NCBI GenBank assembly: GCA_020152595.1
Contig: JAIGNY010000077.1
Location: forward strand, 361,501 to 425,500
Direction of reading: 5' to 3'
DNA: 64,000 nucleotides
Source: Chiridota heheva
Taxonomy: Eukaryota > Echinodermata > Holothuroidea > Apodida > Chiridotidae
How positions within the stretch are numbered: position 1 is the first letter of the stretch; each line of letters opens with the position of its first letter. Shown here one piece after another: positions 43,380 through 55,030 of this stretch. The notes beneath the pieces were generated by a model. That model was not told the origin of the DNA. It worked only from the letters and a program-made list of their open reading frames with translations, and did no database searches. The translations under genes and the position numbers were made by a program.

Positions 43380-44300
43380 ATATTTGTAACCGTCTATGTT
43401 GTTCCCGTCATTGGCAACGATTTTCTTGTAATCATCAATGTTGTTGTTGTCATCGTTAATGCTGTTGTTGTCATCTTAAACACTGATGTTGTCGTCGTTA
43501 ACACAATTGTTGTCTTCGTCAACACATTTGTTGTTATCGTCAACACAGTTGATGTATTCGTCAACACTGTTGTTGTCATCGTCAACATTTGTTGCTATAG
43601 TAAACACTAAAATTATCATCTTCAGCATTGTTGTTGTCGCCAACACTTCTGTTGTCATCGTCAACACTGATGTTGACAACATGACCATTAGCGTTGTTAT
43701 CTTTAACACTGGCTAACACCGTCTGTGTTGTCACCGTCATCGGCAACGTTTTTCTTGTAATCATCAATGTTTTTGTTGTCATCTTCAACGTTGCTGTTGG
43801 CATCGTCAACAATGCTGTTGTCATCGTCAACACAGTTGTTGTATTCGTCAACACAGTTGTTGGCATCGTCAACACTGTTGTTGGCATCGTTAACACTGTT
43901 GTTGGCATCGTCAACACTGTTGTTGGCATTGTCAACACTAATGTTAGCATCTTCAGCATTGTTGTTGCCATCGTCAACACAGCTGTTGCCATCGTCAACA
44001 CTAATGTTGACATCATAACCACTAGTGTTGTTATCTTTAACACTGATGTTATCATCCTCAGCGTTGGTTTTGTCGTCAACACCGCTGTTGTCATCGTCGC
44101 ACTGATGTTGTAATCTTCAACACTGAAGTTCTCATCATCAGCGTTGTTGCTGTTATCGTCAATACTGCTGTTGTCATCATAACACTGCTTTTTGTCATCG
44201 TCAACATTGATGGTGTCATCGGGAACGCCGTTGTCGCCATCATCTTCAAAGATGTCGTCATAATCGTCAACGTTGTCGTCACAATCGGTGTCAGCATTGT
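43380..44300. repeat. About 21-bp minisatellite GTTGTTGTCATCGTCAACACT
   Basis: About 40 imperfect units. The best-kept stretch (43840-43960) has period 21 with GTTGTTGGCATCGTCAACAC. A larger block appears twice: ATCGGCAACGTTTTTCTTGT near 43740 resembles GGCAACGATTTTCTTGT near 43410, about 335 bp apart. Open frames on both strands are a by-product. Confidence 0.92.
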
Positions 44301-44512
44301 TAACTAATATTTACAGGATTAACAATCATAATGATGAAATACCTTCAATACTATCAAAACGGTCCAATTTTGAGTCAATATATTGCATTTATGATGTCAT
44401 CGTTTTTTTTCGTTTTAAGTCCTTTTTCACAATAAGATTAATTTTCTTGAACTATTCCTTTAATTGCCTATGATGTTTTAGATGGGTAAATAAAGCAAAC
44501 CTCAATCAGATT

Positions 44513-44684
44513 CAGTGGCGTAGCTAGGGTTTCCCTATTGGCAGGGCAAGTAACAGAAATAAAGCGACAGGATACAAAATATGGCCTTTGCCGACGGATG
44601 GTACTAAATTTGAACCGATACAAATTGAACTTATATTGAGGAATATCGGTGGGGCAATCTTCCCACCCTTTGGCTGCGCCACTG
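44513..44684. mobile_element. hAT-like MITE, CAGTGGCGTAGC ends
   Basis: It begins CAGTGGCGTAGCTAGGG and ends GGCTGCGCCACTG. It has the same terminal type as 3460-3673, but no target duplication can be seen. Confidence 0.62.
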
Positions 44685-46343
44685 TTCTATAGCAGGTATG
44701 GACTTTCTCATCATTTTTACTCTCTAATGACTTCAATGTAGGCAACAAAGATAAATAATTATATTTTAACCTGTCTATCTGGTCACGCATTACATATGTA
44801 TACGCATGTTTTGAAAGTTCTTCTATGTGATCAGCATAACGCGGAAACTTTCCGCTTTTTCAACTTTTAAAAGACATTATTCAAAAACTATTCTACTCGA
44901 TGCCTCACAATTCCTTTTCAACAAGGTTTTCCAACTCTAAATCTACTTCCATAGAGCTAAATTGCATCCCCCTTTATACGAAACTAACAAAACAGCACTT
45001 CTGAATAAGCATTCAAACTCGACTATATGGTCTATCCAGGGAGTTGTTCATAACAACTCCCTGGTTAAGAACAAGTCCCTGGTCTATCTGTTGTTGTGGC
45101 ACACGTCTTATAGACGAGGAAGAATTCTTCATTCCAGAAGCTCCTCTCAAGAATGTGTGTGTCCATGCATACCCTTACGCTTATACAAACATAATCAAAG
45201 GTTATCAGGCTACAAACACCAACGGCATCCGTGATGGCGATTCTTTATCTTATAAACAGCGTTGGTATAGCGTCCCAAGTTAACGGTCTACCAGTCTACG
45301 GACAATATTCATGTCAAACACGTATCAGAGTGTCAAAGGTATATGGACGCCTAGTTGCCTAGCAGCCGAGATATTTTTGGCGCAGGAGAAAGAGCATTCA
45401 AGTTAAATTCTAAACGCCACAGTCTTTAAATCTTGTTAATAGCATAGATTTTGAATTATGACTGATTAAACTTTTGGTGATCTGCAGTGAATGCATAATT
45501 TGTAATGTATGACCGGGCGGGTAGCTGAAAGCTTTAGGAAATTCTTTATATTTCCTTCCTAAATTTCCTTAAACTGATGATGGAGTCTATTTCTGCTAGA
45601 TTTTGGTTACGGGTATGGTCAACACTTAAAAACGTGGTTCAAATTCCTTTCCTTTTCTCACAAATGTGTGACTTAGCAATAATTTTTTTTAAAGAGTTTA
45701 CATAAGGAAATATAAACTTCCACCCTGTCATACATCACAAGAGGAACTTAAAGAGGAACAAAAAGTTGCATATTATGGCCTACAAATTCAAAATGGTCGC
45801 ATTTTAATCGATTTGGATGAAAGTTTTTGCTATTTTCATTATTTCCATGGATTTTAAAGCATTTAATTGCTGCCACACCTTAAAATCAAAGTTTGACTTC
45901 TTGTAAAATATTGAACAAATGTGTGCATGTGTCTTATTGAAAATGTTCAAATTCCTTCTCCACGCATTTTCCGGATATGGTAGAGATCAAACCATCCTCA
46001 TCATAATTATCATCGCTTTTTCAATAAGAAATGACAAGGGCTCAAAAATAATGAATTTACATAAGAAGACTTCTCTCCTGTCTATACATCACAGCGTACT
46101 TCTCTCAGACGTCTCCTATTTTTTTCCTTCCTACCTCTAAAATGATCTGACCTCTCAGGCACAATATGACCCTCGCTGTCGTGGTGCCATAATGCCTTCA
46201 TCAAACAAACAAACAAACAAACAACAGTAGGCTTAATAAAAATTTGCATATTTGCACAAAAATCTCTAAAACGCTTTAGAATTAGCGAATTTTTACCCGA
46301 TCTTAATAAATCATTTGCTTTCTTTATGTTTTTAGTGGATTTT
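44685..46343. other. No gene seen; contains one hairpin
   Basis: No supported exon. A perfect inverted repeat at 45036-45064 is listed separately. A short CAAA repeat lies near 46200. Confidence 0.5.
45036..45064. repeat. Perfect 13-bp hairpin
   Basis: CCAGGGAGTTGTT and AACAACTCCCTGG are separated by CAT. A related AACAAGTCCCTGG follows at about 45070. Confidence 0.85.
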
Positions 46344-46599
46344 ATCGTCCCATAAATAAATTCAAAAGTAAAAGTAGCCGTGCTAGTAACGTCACTTCCG
46401 GTTTTCAATCGTCCTTATTGACTTCGAGAAATCTGTGATATTATCGGTGATAAAGGGAGGCCCTATGTTAGGGAGGCCCCTGTGTTCCGTCTTGCGGATG
46501 TGTGATCGATAACATCGTAGATTCAGTCTCGCGATCAATAAGACAAAATTGGAAACCGGAAGTGACGTTACCAGCACGGCGACCTATTTATGGGACGAT
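46344..46599. mobile_element. 256-bp foldback element
   Basis: The outer ends are ATCGTCCCATAAATA and TATTTATGGGACGAT. Further in, GCCGTGCTAGTAACGTCACT pairs with AGTGACGTTACCAGCACGGC, and TTCCGGTTTTCAAT with ATTGGAAACCGGAA. Arms cover roughly 110 bp each. The centre has a duplicated GGGAGGCCC word. There is no coding content. Confidence 0.85.
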
Positions 46600-46774
46600 A
46601 CCTTCCCCTTAAATGAATTCAACTCAAAGTGCGTGTCTCGACCTTTAAAACCAAATCAAAGTTGAAACATTAGGGCCAAATTAGGCCCCGAAAAGCCTCA
46701 CTGTAATCAAAACAATGAAAATTCAAAATTGTAAAAGGTTTTGGCGTGGCACTGGCGGTTCAGATCGGGGAGGT

Positions 46775-46885
46775 GTCAAATTTACTGGGAGGGACCAATT
46801 GTACTAAGAGGCGCCAATTGTACTGGGAGGCGCCAAATGTACTGGGAGGGGCCAAATGTACTAGAAGGGGACAAATGTACTGGAA
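46775..46885. repeat. 19-bp minisatellite TACTGGGAGGCGCCAAATG
   Basis: About five copies of TACTGGGAGGCGCCAAATG with point changes. Confidence 0.88.
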
Positions 46886-46899
46886 AACAAAAGTGTTAT

Positions 46900-47400
46900 C
46901 ACGTAAATTATGCCAAATGCCAAATTTCACGTGGTCTGAACTTCATCTGAAATTATTTTCTGAAGGTCAAAATTTGACAAATAAGATTTTTTGCAGGGTA
47001 AGTCTCAAAAGACAAAAAAAGGCCAAATTATCAGTTCAAGCCAAAATGATCAGATTTTTTGTGTCCAACTAAATCTAAAAAAAGAAAAAGGCCAATTTAT
47101 CAGTTCAAGCCAAATATGACTTTTTGTGGCCAAATAAATCTAAAAACGGAAAAGCCAAAATATCAGTTCAAGGCCAAGTAAATGTTTTTTTTTTTTCACG
47201 GCCAAGTAAATGTTTTTTTTTTCACGGCCAAATAAGTCTCAAAAACAGAAAAGGCCAAATTATCACTTTAAGCCAAATTGATTAGATTTTTTGTGTCCAA
47301 ATAAATCTCAAAAAGACAGAAAAGGCCAAATTATTAGTTCAAACCAATAAGACTTTTTGTGGCTAAATAAGTTTCAAAAAATTAAGTTTTTTTAAATAGC
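46900..47400. repeat. Degenerate tandem repeat with AAGGCCAAATTATCAGTTC
   Basis: Seven or so diverged units of about 60-70 bp with AAAGGCCAAATTATCAGTTC, a TTTTTTGTG(T/G)CCAA word and AAATCTCAAAAA. Confidence 0.8.
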
Positions 47401-48343
47401 CAGATTACCAAACTTGCTTACGACAACCAGGCCTCTTATCCCCTAAGTGCCTCCACATTTCATAAAATAACCTCCTGATTTGAGCCCCTGAATTTCCTGA
47501 AATTTGGCGACTATTTCCTAAATGCAGATAATACACAATAACTTGCACCAAGCTGCCAACAGGCCAAGGAACTAGTTCCTTGCTTACACCTAGAACCAAA
47601 TATCACATCAAATGGAAAATTAGCAAAATTATTTCAATATATTTGGCGTAAGGAAAAATAGCCTTGTCATCTTTTTACCAATTCAATGAGAAATGCTAAG
47701 TGTTGGACAGTTGGAAAATTCCCAGGTTTTTTTTATTTCCCCTCGCCGTAAAGCATCAACTTCTAATGCTATTGCCTTTACCCCGCAAGACCCGATCGTT
47801 TTCTACATTTTGGTCGGGAGATTAAATTTCCAACCCCCGATATACGATATCCTTTACTTAAATCATTAACACAAAACCACAACTGCTGCCCAACGTAATA
47901 TAATCCAAAGCCAGACAGTCTGAACTTCACGCTGAAAGGTTTCCTGTTTCAAATTACGTAACACCCCAGCCAGCTCTCTTCACTAGCAGTACTGGAAGTG
48001 TACATTCATACGCAAAATAAAAACGGGAAATTGATGTTAGATACTAAGGTTTTACTCGAAAAATACTATCCATTCCAAATATTCTGCTTATTATGTTACT
48101 CTATATTTTTAAGAAGAAAAACAAAATGTGTGTAAAATGTCGCTGAAATGATGGTGTATATATTATTATATTTGGTATTATATTTTGTTTACGTGCAATG
48201 ATCTTTGCGTGCTCCGGTTAAAGTTGCAAAACTTATCTTACTTTGTACGTAATCCATTCATTGCGTAATTGGATTGCTGCCAGTGCTAAGTAGGGAACTG
48301 CCATGTGTTTTTAATAACAAGCCAGCAATTTCGGAAAAGGAAA
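47401..48343. other. No gene seen; possible upstream region of the 48.3 kb exon
   Basis: AT-rich, no repeat identified. If the exon at 48344 is real and is the first exon, its promoter would lie here; no core promoter motif can be claimed. Confidence 0.4.
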
Positions 48344-48546
48344 ATGGCAGCAGAATTTAAACGAGGACAAAAAGGACATGCGTTTGATAAACTATTAGGA
48401 CACTGGGTGCCGTTCAAATTCATTAACGTTCAGTGTTCATTCATTTTATCGGCTGGGAAGCGCTCAGATGAAGGAGGCAAAGCTACCCGTATCGAATTAA
48501 GTCATGCACTGTGTTGCCTCCGAAACAATCCCGGAGCCAGAGAAAG
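48344..48546 (+). CDS. Candidate first coding exon, unknown family
   Basis: From an ATG in context AAAATGG the frame gives MAAEFKRGQKGHAFDKLLGH, WVPFKFINVQCSFILSAGKR and SHALCCLRNNPGARE, and ends at a consensus GGTATG donor in phase 2. Mixed amino-acid composition and the donor favour a genuine exon over chance. I do not recognise the family. A downstream acceptor at 48895/48896 would join it in frame to the 39-bp repeat region. The acceptor at 51577/51578 could also be used, giving a short tail. No transcript evidence is available. Confidence 0.45.
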
Positions 48547-48906
48547 GTATGTAGAATCATTCAATCTAGGCCTATTTACAAAAAAATTGTCCGATTACTT
48601 ATTGTTTCGTATTATATAGTTTTTCATTTACCGGAAGATGATCGCTTTAGCCATTATCACCTTTCATTAAAAACTAAAATCTCGAACTTCGAAGTTAACC
48701 GATGTCCTTTTCCTCATGGCTAGCCTAACAATAGTAGCCTTAGCCTAGGCTAATTGAATTTACGTTACTGTGTAGCAGTACTACTAACATTAAATTAACT
48801 TAGGCTAGACCTAGCTTCGGCTAGTAGCGGTAGTCTACTACTGTACTCCCAGTTGTTGTTTATCTCATGTTTATCATAGCTTTGCTGCTTTACAGGGCGG
48901 CCGCCA

Positions 48907-49101
48907 TGCCCTCCGTGGGCCCGCTCTTCCCCCTGGGGTCCGCCCTGCCCTCCGTGGGCCCGCTCTTCCCCCTGGGGTCCGCCCTGCCCTCCGTGGGCCC
49001 GCTCTTCCCCCTGGGGTCCGCCCTGCCCTCCGTGGGCCCGCTCTTCCCCCTGGGGTCCGCCCTGCCCTCCGTGGGCCCGCTCTTCCCCCTGGGGTCCGCC
49101 C
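48907..49101. repeat. Five identical GC-rich 39-bp repeats
   Basis: Period 39 (13 codons), unit containing CCCTCCGTGGGCCCGCTCTT and CCCCCTGGGGTCCGCCCTG. The copies appear identical. Both strands are open: plus reads PSVGPLFPLGSAL repeated, minus reads GRTPGGRAGPRRA repeated. It is preceded by TTTACAG, then GGCGGCCGCCATG. Base composition contrasts sharply with the AT-rich surroundings. Confidence 0.95.
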
Positions 49102-49790
49102 TGCCACTCATGAGAAAAACATTAAAAAAATATATATTTTTTATTTTTTAAATTTAATATTCCTAATTAACCTCATAAATGAAATACCTTACATGGATAC
49201 AGAACACAGAATGATGGCATAGTAAGCGATTGTCCTGTTTGGCTCATGAATGGTCCTTATCAATCAGAATAGTTTCATTCTGAGGTATGATTATAGCTAA
49301 AATCCCAGAGCTTCTTCAGCAGTGGGTTGAGCCTTAAGGGGGCCCAGGACTCTATGCCAAAGACGCGGCACTTTGCGCACGCATTAGTGTGCCCCTCAAC
49401 AAGTCTAGCACCTGCTCCCTTTTTAAAATCAAGCTAGCGGTCTGATTATTCAAATCAAACATGTCAAGACAAAACATCTTCTTACTTGTCCAAAATGAGT
49501 AATTTATTTCGTGGTTTATATGAAGGCATAAAACAGTATAAGTTTACCAACCGTTGTATTCCCTATGCAGTATTTTAAAATCAAGACAATCATAAATTAA
49601 TTTTTGCCAAATGGGCAGAAATTTAATTTTCTTTGCCAAACAATTGTAATAGGCCCTAGTGTTTTATCTCACCTGCAAAGCAGAATGAAGAGACATAGGG
49701 ATCATCCTGTTGTCGTCAGCTCATAACGTTTAAGCTATGGTGTACATTCATGTAACTTAATATGATTGAGGGGAAGGGGGAAGGGTTGTG
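49102..49790. other. No gene seen
   Basis: AT-rich sequence without identifiable exon or named repeat. Confidence 0.5.
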
Positions 49791-49799
49791 CGGCTACTA

Positions 49800-50245
49800 A
49801 TAAGCTTATTTGCATAACAATTAAAATATTTGTATCTATATCTTTTAAATTAAAGTGGATGTGGGGAATTTGTTTGCACAAATGATCGTATATGTGAAGA
49901 GCATTGTCTACACTTGAAGGTTGAGGATATTAAGTAGGTTGTTTGCATATCAATAGACTTTCGTACAAATTATTTAACATAAGATAATAACATGGTGCAG
50001 TGGTAGATGGCATTGGTACTGTTCAGTTGAGCATTATTTAAGAGTTGTACTACAGTACTGTATGTGCATACTAATTAGCTGTTTTGTATAACAATGAAAA
50101 TATTTGTATCTATGATATCACTGATATTAAAGTGCGTGGTGATTTTGTTTACACAATCAATCATATGTGAAGAGCGTTGTCCTTACTTATATGATGAGGT
50201 GTAGTGGGCATATCAAGTAGGTTATTTGCATATCAAAAGTGTTTT
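49800..50245. repeat. Diverged direct duplication of about 155 bp
   Basis: About 49810-49970 and 50085-50240 share AAAATATTTGTATCTAT, ATGTGAAGAGC(A/G)TTGTC and AAGTAGGTTRTTTGCATATC in the same order. Confidence 0.75.
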
Positions 50246-51577
50246 GGAACAGTTTTAGCCAGGTCAGATATGTATGGTTGGGGATTGTTTTTGCATTAAT
50301 AAATTACCAGGCTCGATGCTTACAAATTGCCAACCATGATAATGAAAATCTTAACACTTTTTTATAATCTATGTAATATGTTACTTATAAAAACATGTAT
50401 TGTTACTAATTGTAAAATGAGAAAATCACAAATATATGGGAGGTGAGACTTACTATTAAACTTAACATTTCTAGTTTTTGTTAAGTATAATAATGTGCAT
50501 TTTCAAAGTATACAATATTTTGGTGTACAATTCCATGGGACTACATATTTGTCACTGTTGGGTAGTCACTTTGAAAAGTACTCAGTACTTTGGTAATACC
50601 CGTCTGTACCATTCAGTAGTACAGTAGCAGTACTGTACCAAAAATGTACCATTAATGTATTTATGCCAGTAAATATCTCAAGAACTGTGCAGTGGATATA
50701 TGTCATACTTGGTATATGGATGTGTTGTGATCTGTAGATGATCCCTATTGTTTGTGGTGCTAATGTCATAAATAATAATAAGAAGGCAGGACTAACTGAA
50801 ATTATTTTTATGCTCATACTATATTTCCACAAACCCATGTTGAATTAAAATCAAACCTGGTATGATGCTGGGGTGTTGATAAAAGCAAGGATGATACAGG
50901 ATCATAGATTGTTGAGTTGTTGACTTCATTATTTACACAGGTAGAGCCAAATACAATTTTTCATTGGTTGTTGTAATTGTGGCTTATAGTTAAGGCAAAA
51001 ACCTTACCACTTAAACAAGCAACAGGATATACACAAATTACATGTTCCAGCATGATAATACGATAAAAGAAAATTGCTTCTAATCCAAAGTTAGCATTGG
51101 AACTGTGTGAGATTTCTCCCTCTAGTGTTCTTTGCCATCCAATATAGCAACTTTAAATTCTAATGGCATTTTGCAAGCATTCAACAAAGTTTATCTCTAA
51201 TCCTTTGGATCTCTGGTTTCTTAGCAATGTTTGTTTATTTCGAATGGCTACAAACAACACACCAACAGCATTTATGAGACCATGGAGATACTATTTGGAA
51301 TAGTATCTCCATAGTGAGACAGATTACTGAAATAATTGTGACAAGGGAAAACAAATGGTGCAAAAAAATAGAACAGAGCTAGCAAGTTTTACACTCTGGA
51401 TAATAAACAAAGAAATAACTGATATTGATACTTTCAATTCACTGTTTTCAAAATAAATAGCTTACCCCAAAGTTGGTTGGGTGGGATATATATTCTGCTA
51501 GTAGCACTGAAGCTATGAGATTTGGGTATTAGTGAATTGTGGTTAATTAATTTTTGGTTATTTTCTTATACACACAG
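50246..51577. other. No gene seen, one hairpin
   Basis: AT-rich. The hairpin at 51282-51312 is listed separately. No exon is supported. Confidence 0.45.
51282..51312. repeat. Perfect 14-bp hairpin
   Basis: ATGGAGATACTATT, loop TGG, AATAGTATCTCCAT. A decayed version (ATGGAGATACTAATAAGG and on) is at about 51754-51788, so it is probably a small inverted-repeat element end or a stem-loop repeat. Confidence 0.88.
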
Positions 51578-51666
51578 ATGCCCATCAGGATATGAACACC
51601 CAGGATCCAGAATCTCAGTCCATGGAAGGTGATGGAACAATCCAAACCGAAGGCAATTCCCAATAA
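51578..51666 (+). CDS. Candidate terminal exon with acidic tail
   Basis: After a TTTTCTTATACACACAG acceptor, one frame reads DAHQDMNTQDPESQSMEGDG, then TIQTEGNSQ and TAA. The acidic, Ser/Gln-rich composition looks like a protein tail. Its phase (1) does not match the 48546 donor (phase 2), so if both are real another exon lies between. Low confidence. Confidence 0.25.
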
Positions 51667-51872
51667 GACTTATATTCCCAACAAGTGATTACTGAATGGA
51701 AAGAAAGTGAAGCACGAAAAAGGTTATTACTTACAAAAATACTGTGTCAAAACATGGAGATACTAATAAGGAAATAATATCTTTATGGTCAAAACCTGCC
51801 TATCAAGTCAATGATTTATCTTAAAGTGGTGTGTGAATTGCAGAGTTTGTAAATCTTTTTTTTTTTATATTA

Positions 51873-52013
<141 letters not shown>

Positions 52014-52283
52014 TATATGTATATATAGATATTTTGTTCTGTTGCATTATATTTAGTTATAAATAGTTAAGGATCAAGTGTCAATTCACATAATGTTATT
52101 TCTGGATATGATATTTTTATAACTTAAGGGATGAGACATTAATGCTTATATTTGTGTTCAAAGCGTATGTTGTAGATGTGACAGGTGTTGTGGGGTTTGC
52201 ATTTGACATAATAAGCTGACGGAAATGCTCTCGCTGTGGGTTTTGTGACGGCTGACACATTTTTGGAATATGCCAGTACTGTA

Positions 52284-52458
52284 GTATAGCATAGCATAGC
52301 AAGGTTTAACGGCCCAAAATTATCTAGTGCTGGATATTATATCAAGATGGCCACGGCCTTTGATAACCAGTTGTGAACTCACTGGTTGCAGACCCACCGG
52401 GATTCAAACCCGGACGTGTACTTGAGTGGACAAAGCACTAACTACTACACCACTGAGG
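52284..52458 (-). mobile_element. tRNA-derived SINE, family B, copy 2
   Basis: The reverse complement of 37527-37710: tail GTATAGCATAGCATAGC at the left, GGCCTTTGATAACCAGTTGT in the body, and box B-like GGATTCAAACCC near 52398-52410. Box A-like sequence is near the right end. Confidence 0.85.
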
Positions 52459-52464
52459 TCTGTG

Positions 52465-53760
52465 GTATGATGACTACAAATACTGGTGGATTTTACACAA
52501 AAAGGAAGAAGATGAAGAGATAACATAGTCATAAGATCGGAGAAACCAAGAGTAATATTTGTTGTGCATCAAAACAATTCTATTTTTCTACTGCTCAAGA
52601 TGTATCTACACTAGAGCTGTGACCGTTCAGCGTGTACACGCTACATGCTCGCAAATCTTGTAAACGATTACTAAATACTTCAATGCGAGTAATCGTTTTT
52701 CATAGTCAGTCTTGCCGTTGAAAATCAATATTGAAAGTCATGATTCAAATCACACACATCGGCTGACAAAATTCCAATCAATGACTTTTTTAAAAACTAA
52801 ACTCGATTAGCATAATCCTTTTTAAATGTGCGAATCACAAATGCGCAGTAATCACCAATGAATATTATGCACTTTGATTTCGCCGAAATCTTAGTAATCT
52901 AACTTGTAAAATGCACCGCGAATGTGCCGCAGTAAACAGTGAAACTAACAATAGGCCTAAGGTTAGGCCACAAGGCTTAAGTTAAAAATGAAAATGAAAA
53001 ATTGTAATTGAGTCAAATAAATTTTGAAAGAAAGAAAAAAAAATTGCATAATAAACAAACAGAAAAAGGTTTTAACAGAGCTGAAATTCTGCATGCGTTG
53101 CAAAGATGGCGGCCATTTTTTTGAGAGGACTGATATTTAGAACTTCTTAGGGTGGTGGCGTAGTTTTGAAATATTTTACGGCGAGGTATCATAGGCCTAG
53201 TATGCAAGATTTTTACAGAAGAACTTTGAAAGCAGTAGCGAATAGGACAACAAAGTTATGCCATGTTGAGTGTAAATGACATTGAAAGGAAGTTATCTGT
53301 TCTTTCTAAACTTAATTTCCTTTCATATTTTCCATAAAAATGATAATTTATACTGTAGAAGTAAACTTTTTACGATTTGGAAAACAAAAATCAGTGTTTA
53401 TTTCGGCAATGGAGTCAGTACTTTTGCCATACTGCTTGCACGATTTTTTTTACTTTGCCTTGTAGTTTTTGAGCAATTGGTGTATTTCCAAAAATTACGG
53501 TACTAAACTCGTGTACACGATACACGCTCGCTTTTTTTGGCGTGTACACGTTTACTAAAATCCCTAAGCGTTCACAGCTCTACTTAAAATCACACATTTT
53601 TGGTATGATATGATCAAAACAACATATTTTAACCTCTTACACATAGGTATATTTGCATGTACATTAGTAATAACATCATTTGATAGTTTAAAGCTATTCA
53701 TTTAATATAAATTATGACTGAAGCAAACTGTGTGATGCCATTATTGTTACATGTTTTGTA
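52465..53760. other. No gene seen
   Basis: AT-rich. CGTGTACACG-like words occur near 52635 (AGCGTGTACACGC), 53510 (CGTGTACACGAT) and 53541 (GTGTACACG), suggesting a small dispersed repeat, but no element boundary was resolved. Confidence 0.45.
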
Positions 53761-53763
53761 AGG

Positions 53764-53990
53764 GGTGACAAACTTGCAATTTCTATAATTGTGTGTCAAA
53801 AGATGTAAGTGGTGACAAACTTGCCATTTCTATAGTTGTGTGTAAAAAGATGTAAGTGATGACAAACTTGCCATTTCTATAATTGTGTGCAAAAAGATGT
53901 AAGTGGTGACAAACTTGTCATTTCTATAATTGTGTAAAAAGATGTAAGTGGTGACAAATTTGCCATGTCTATAATTGTTATTAAAAGATG
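53764..53990. repeat. 47-bp tandem repeat, about five copies
   Basis: Period 47 with GTGACAAACTTGCCATTTCT and AAAAAGATGTAAGTG in each unit. The later units are shorter and more diverged. Confidence 0.92.
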
Positions 53991-54544
53991 TAATAACAAA
54001 TTTATATATATAATTTTAAGTACTTGCTACCCTATTCCTCACCAATTTCCTCAGGTATGTACAGTATATCATTTACATCAACACTTCATGGTATCAAAGT
54101 ATTCAGACTTCACATTGGAGTTTTTTAATTCAATGAAGTAACATGAAACTTATATTTAATTAAATTACCAGTAAAAAAGTTATTGTGAAGTTCTTGCTAA
54201 CATGTTAATTACATGCATCTTATATTGTCATGCTGTAAACTGTATGTACCTTAAAGTTGCAAATACCATTTTATTGTTTTATTGTAAGAAAAATATTTAG
54301 CGCTTTGTCAAGTTTGTGCCATTTATTGCTCGCTCACCTTTCATAAGTACAGTGACAGTATATTTATTGTTGAATAATTAATCACTTTTTAATTTGTGAC
54401 TGGAAGTTTACACTAGATGGAGTGACAAAATATGGAAAATGTGTTCTGTTCTGGGATAGCTTAATATTCATGGTGCTTACACTGTAAATGATAGTTTTAT
54501 GCAATTTTACATTTGTTTATTAGGTACTTTTATGCAAGTTTACA

Positions 54545-55030
54545 TTTGTTAACACCATCCAAAATAAAGCCCTCGGGCTTTGTTTGGGTTCCTACAGGAC
54601 CTCCCCAATCACCAGCCTTCATGTTGAAGCCAACGAACCCCCCTTTCAACTTAGATGTCGAAAGATTACCTCTCCTATGCTTTTAGAGTCCTCACCAACA
54701 CCCAGAACCCTGTTTACAACCTCATTAGGTACCCCGATTTCTCCACCCTCTTTGATAGGACTAAAACCTTATCCCCTCTCTTCAGCTTACGCATTAAATC
54801 AGACCTCTTCCAACTCGGCATCAACCCCGCCACTCTCAGCACCTACTCCTGGCCCACTTTTCCTCCTTAGGCCACCCTCTGTAACAATTTCCACTGCACC
54901 CTCACAATCCATCACGTTCTCCTTGCTTTCCCCCTGTACAACCTTCAAAGAGCTTTCCTCGCTCCCCACAACTCAATTGCCGAGTTCTTCCAGAAAAATC
55001 CTCTGGATAAAATTATCTCCTTCCTTCATC
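54545..55030 (+). pseudogene. I/Jockey-like LINE fragment
   Basis: The plus-strand frame reads TFVNTIQNKALGLCLGSYRT, SPITSLHVEANEPPFQLRC and, after a shift, KDYLSYAFRVLTNTQNPVYN with DLFQLGINPATLSTYSWPTF. I-NKALRLCLGA-RTSP--SL-VEANE-PL-LRR is the conserved link between reverse transcriptase and RNase H in I/Jockey-type elements. Both neighbouring domains are missing. The 177-codon open frame from 54584 is partly in the wrong frame after about 54660. Confidence 0.8.

Noticed and set aside
43350-44113. Frames rich in VVVIVNT and MTTTVLT, up to 170 codons
   Set aside because: Products of the 21-bp minisatellite, open in both strands at once.
46082-46408. 108-codon minus-strand frame
   Set aside because: Its start lies inside the arm of the foldback element and it has no family features.
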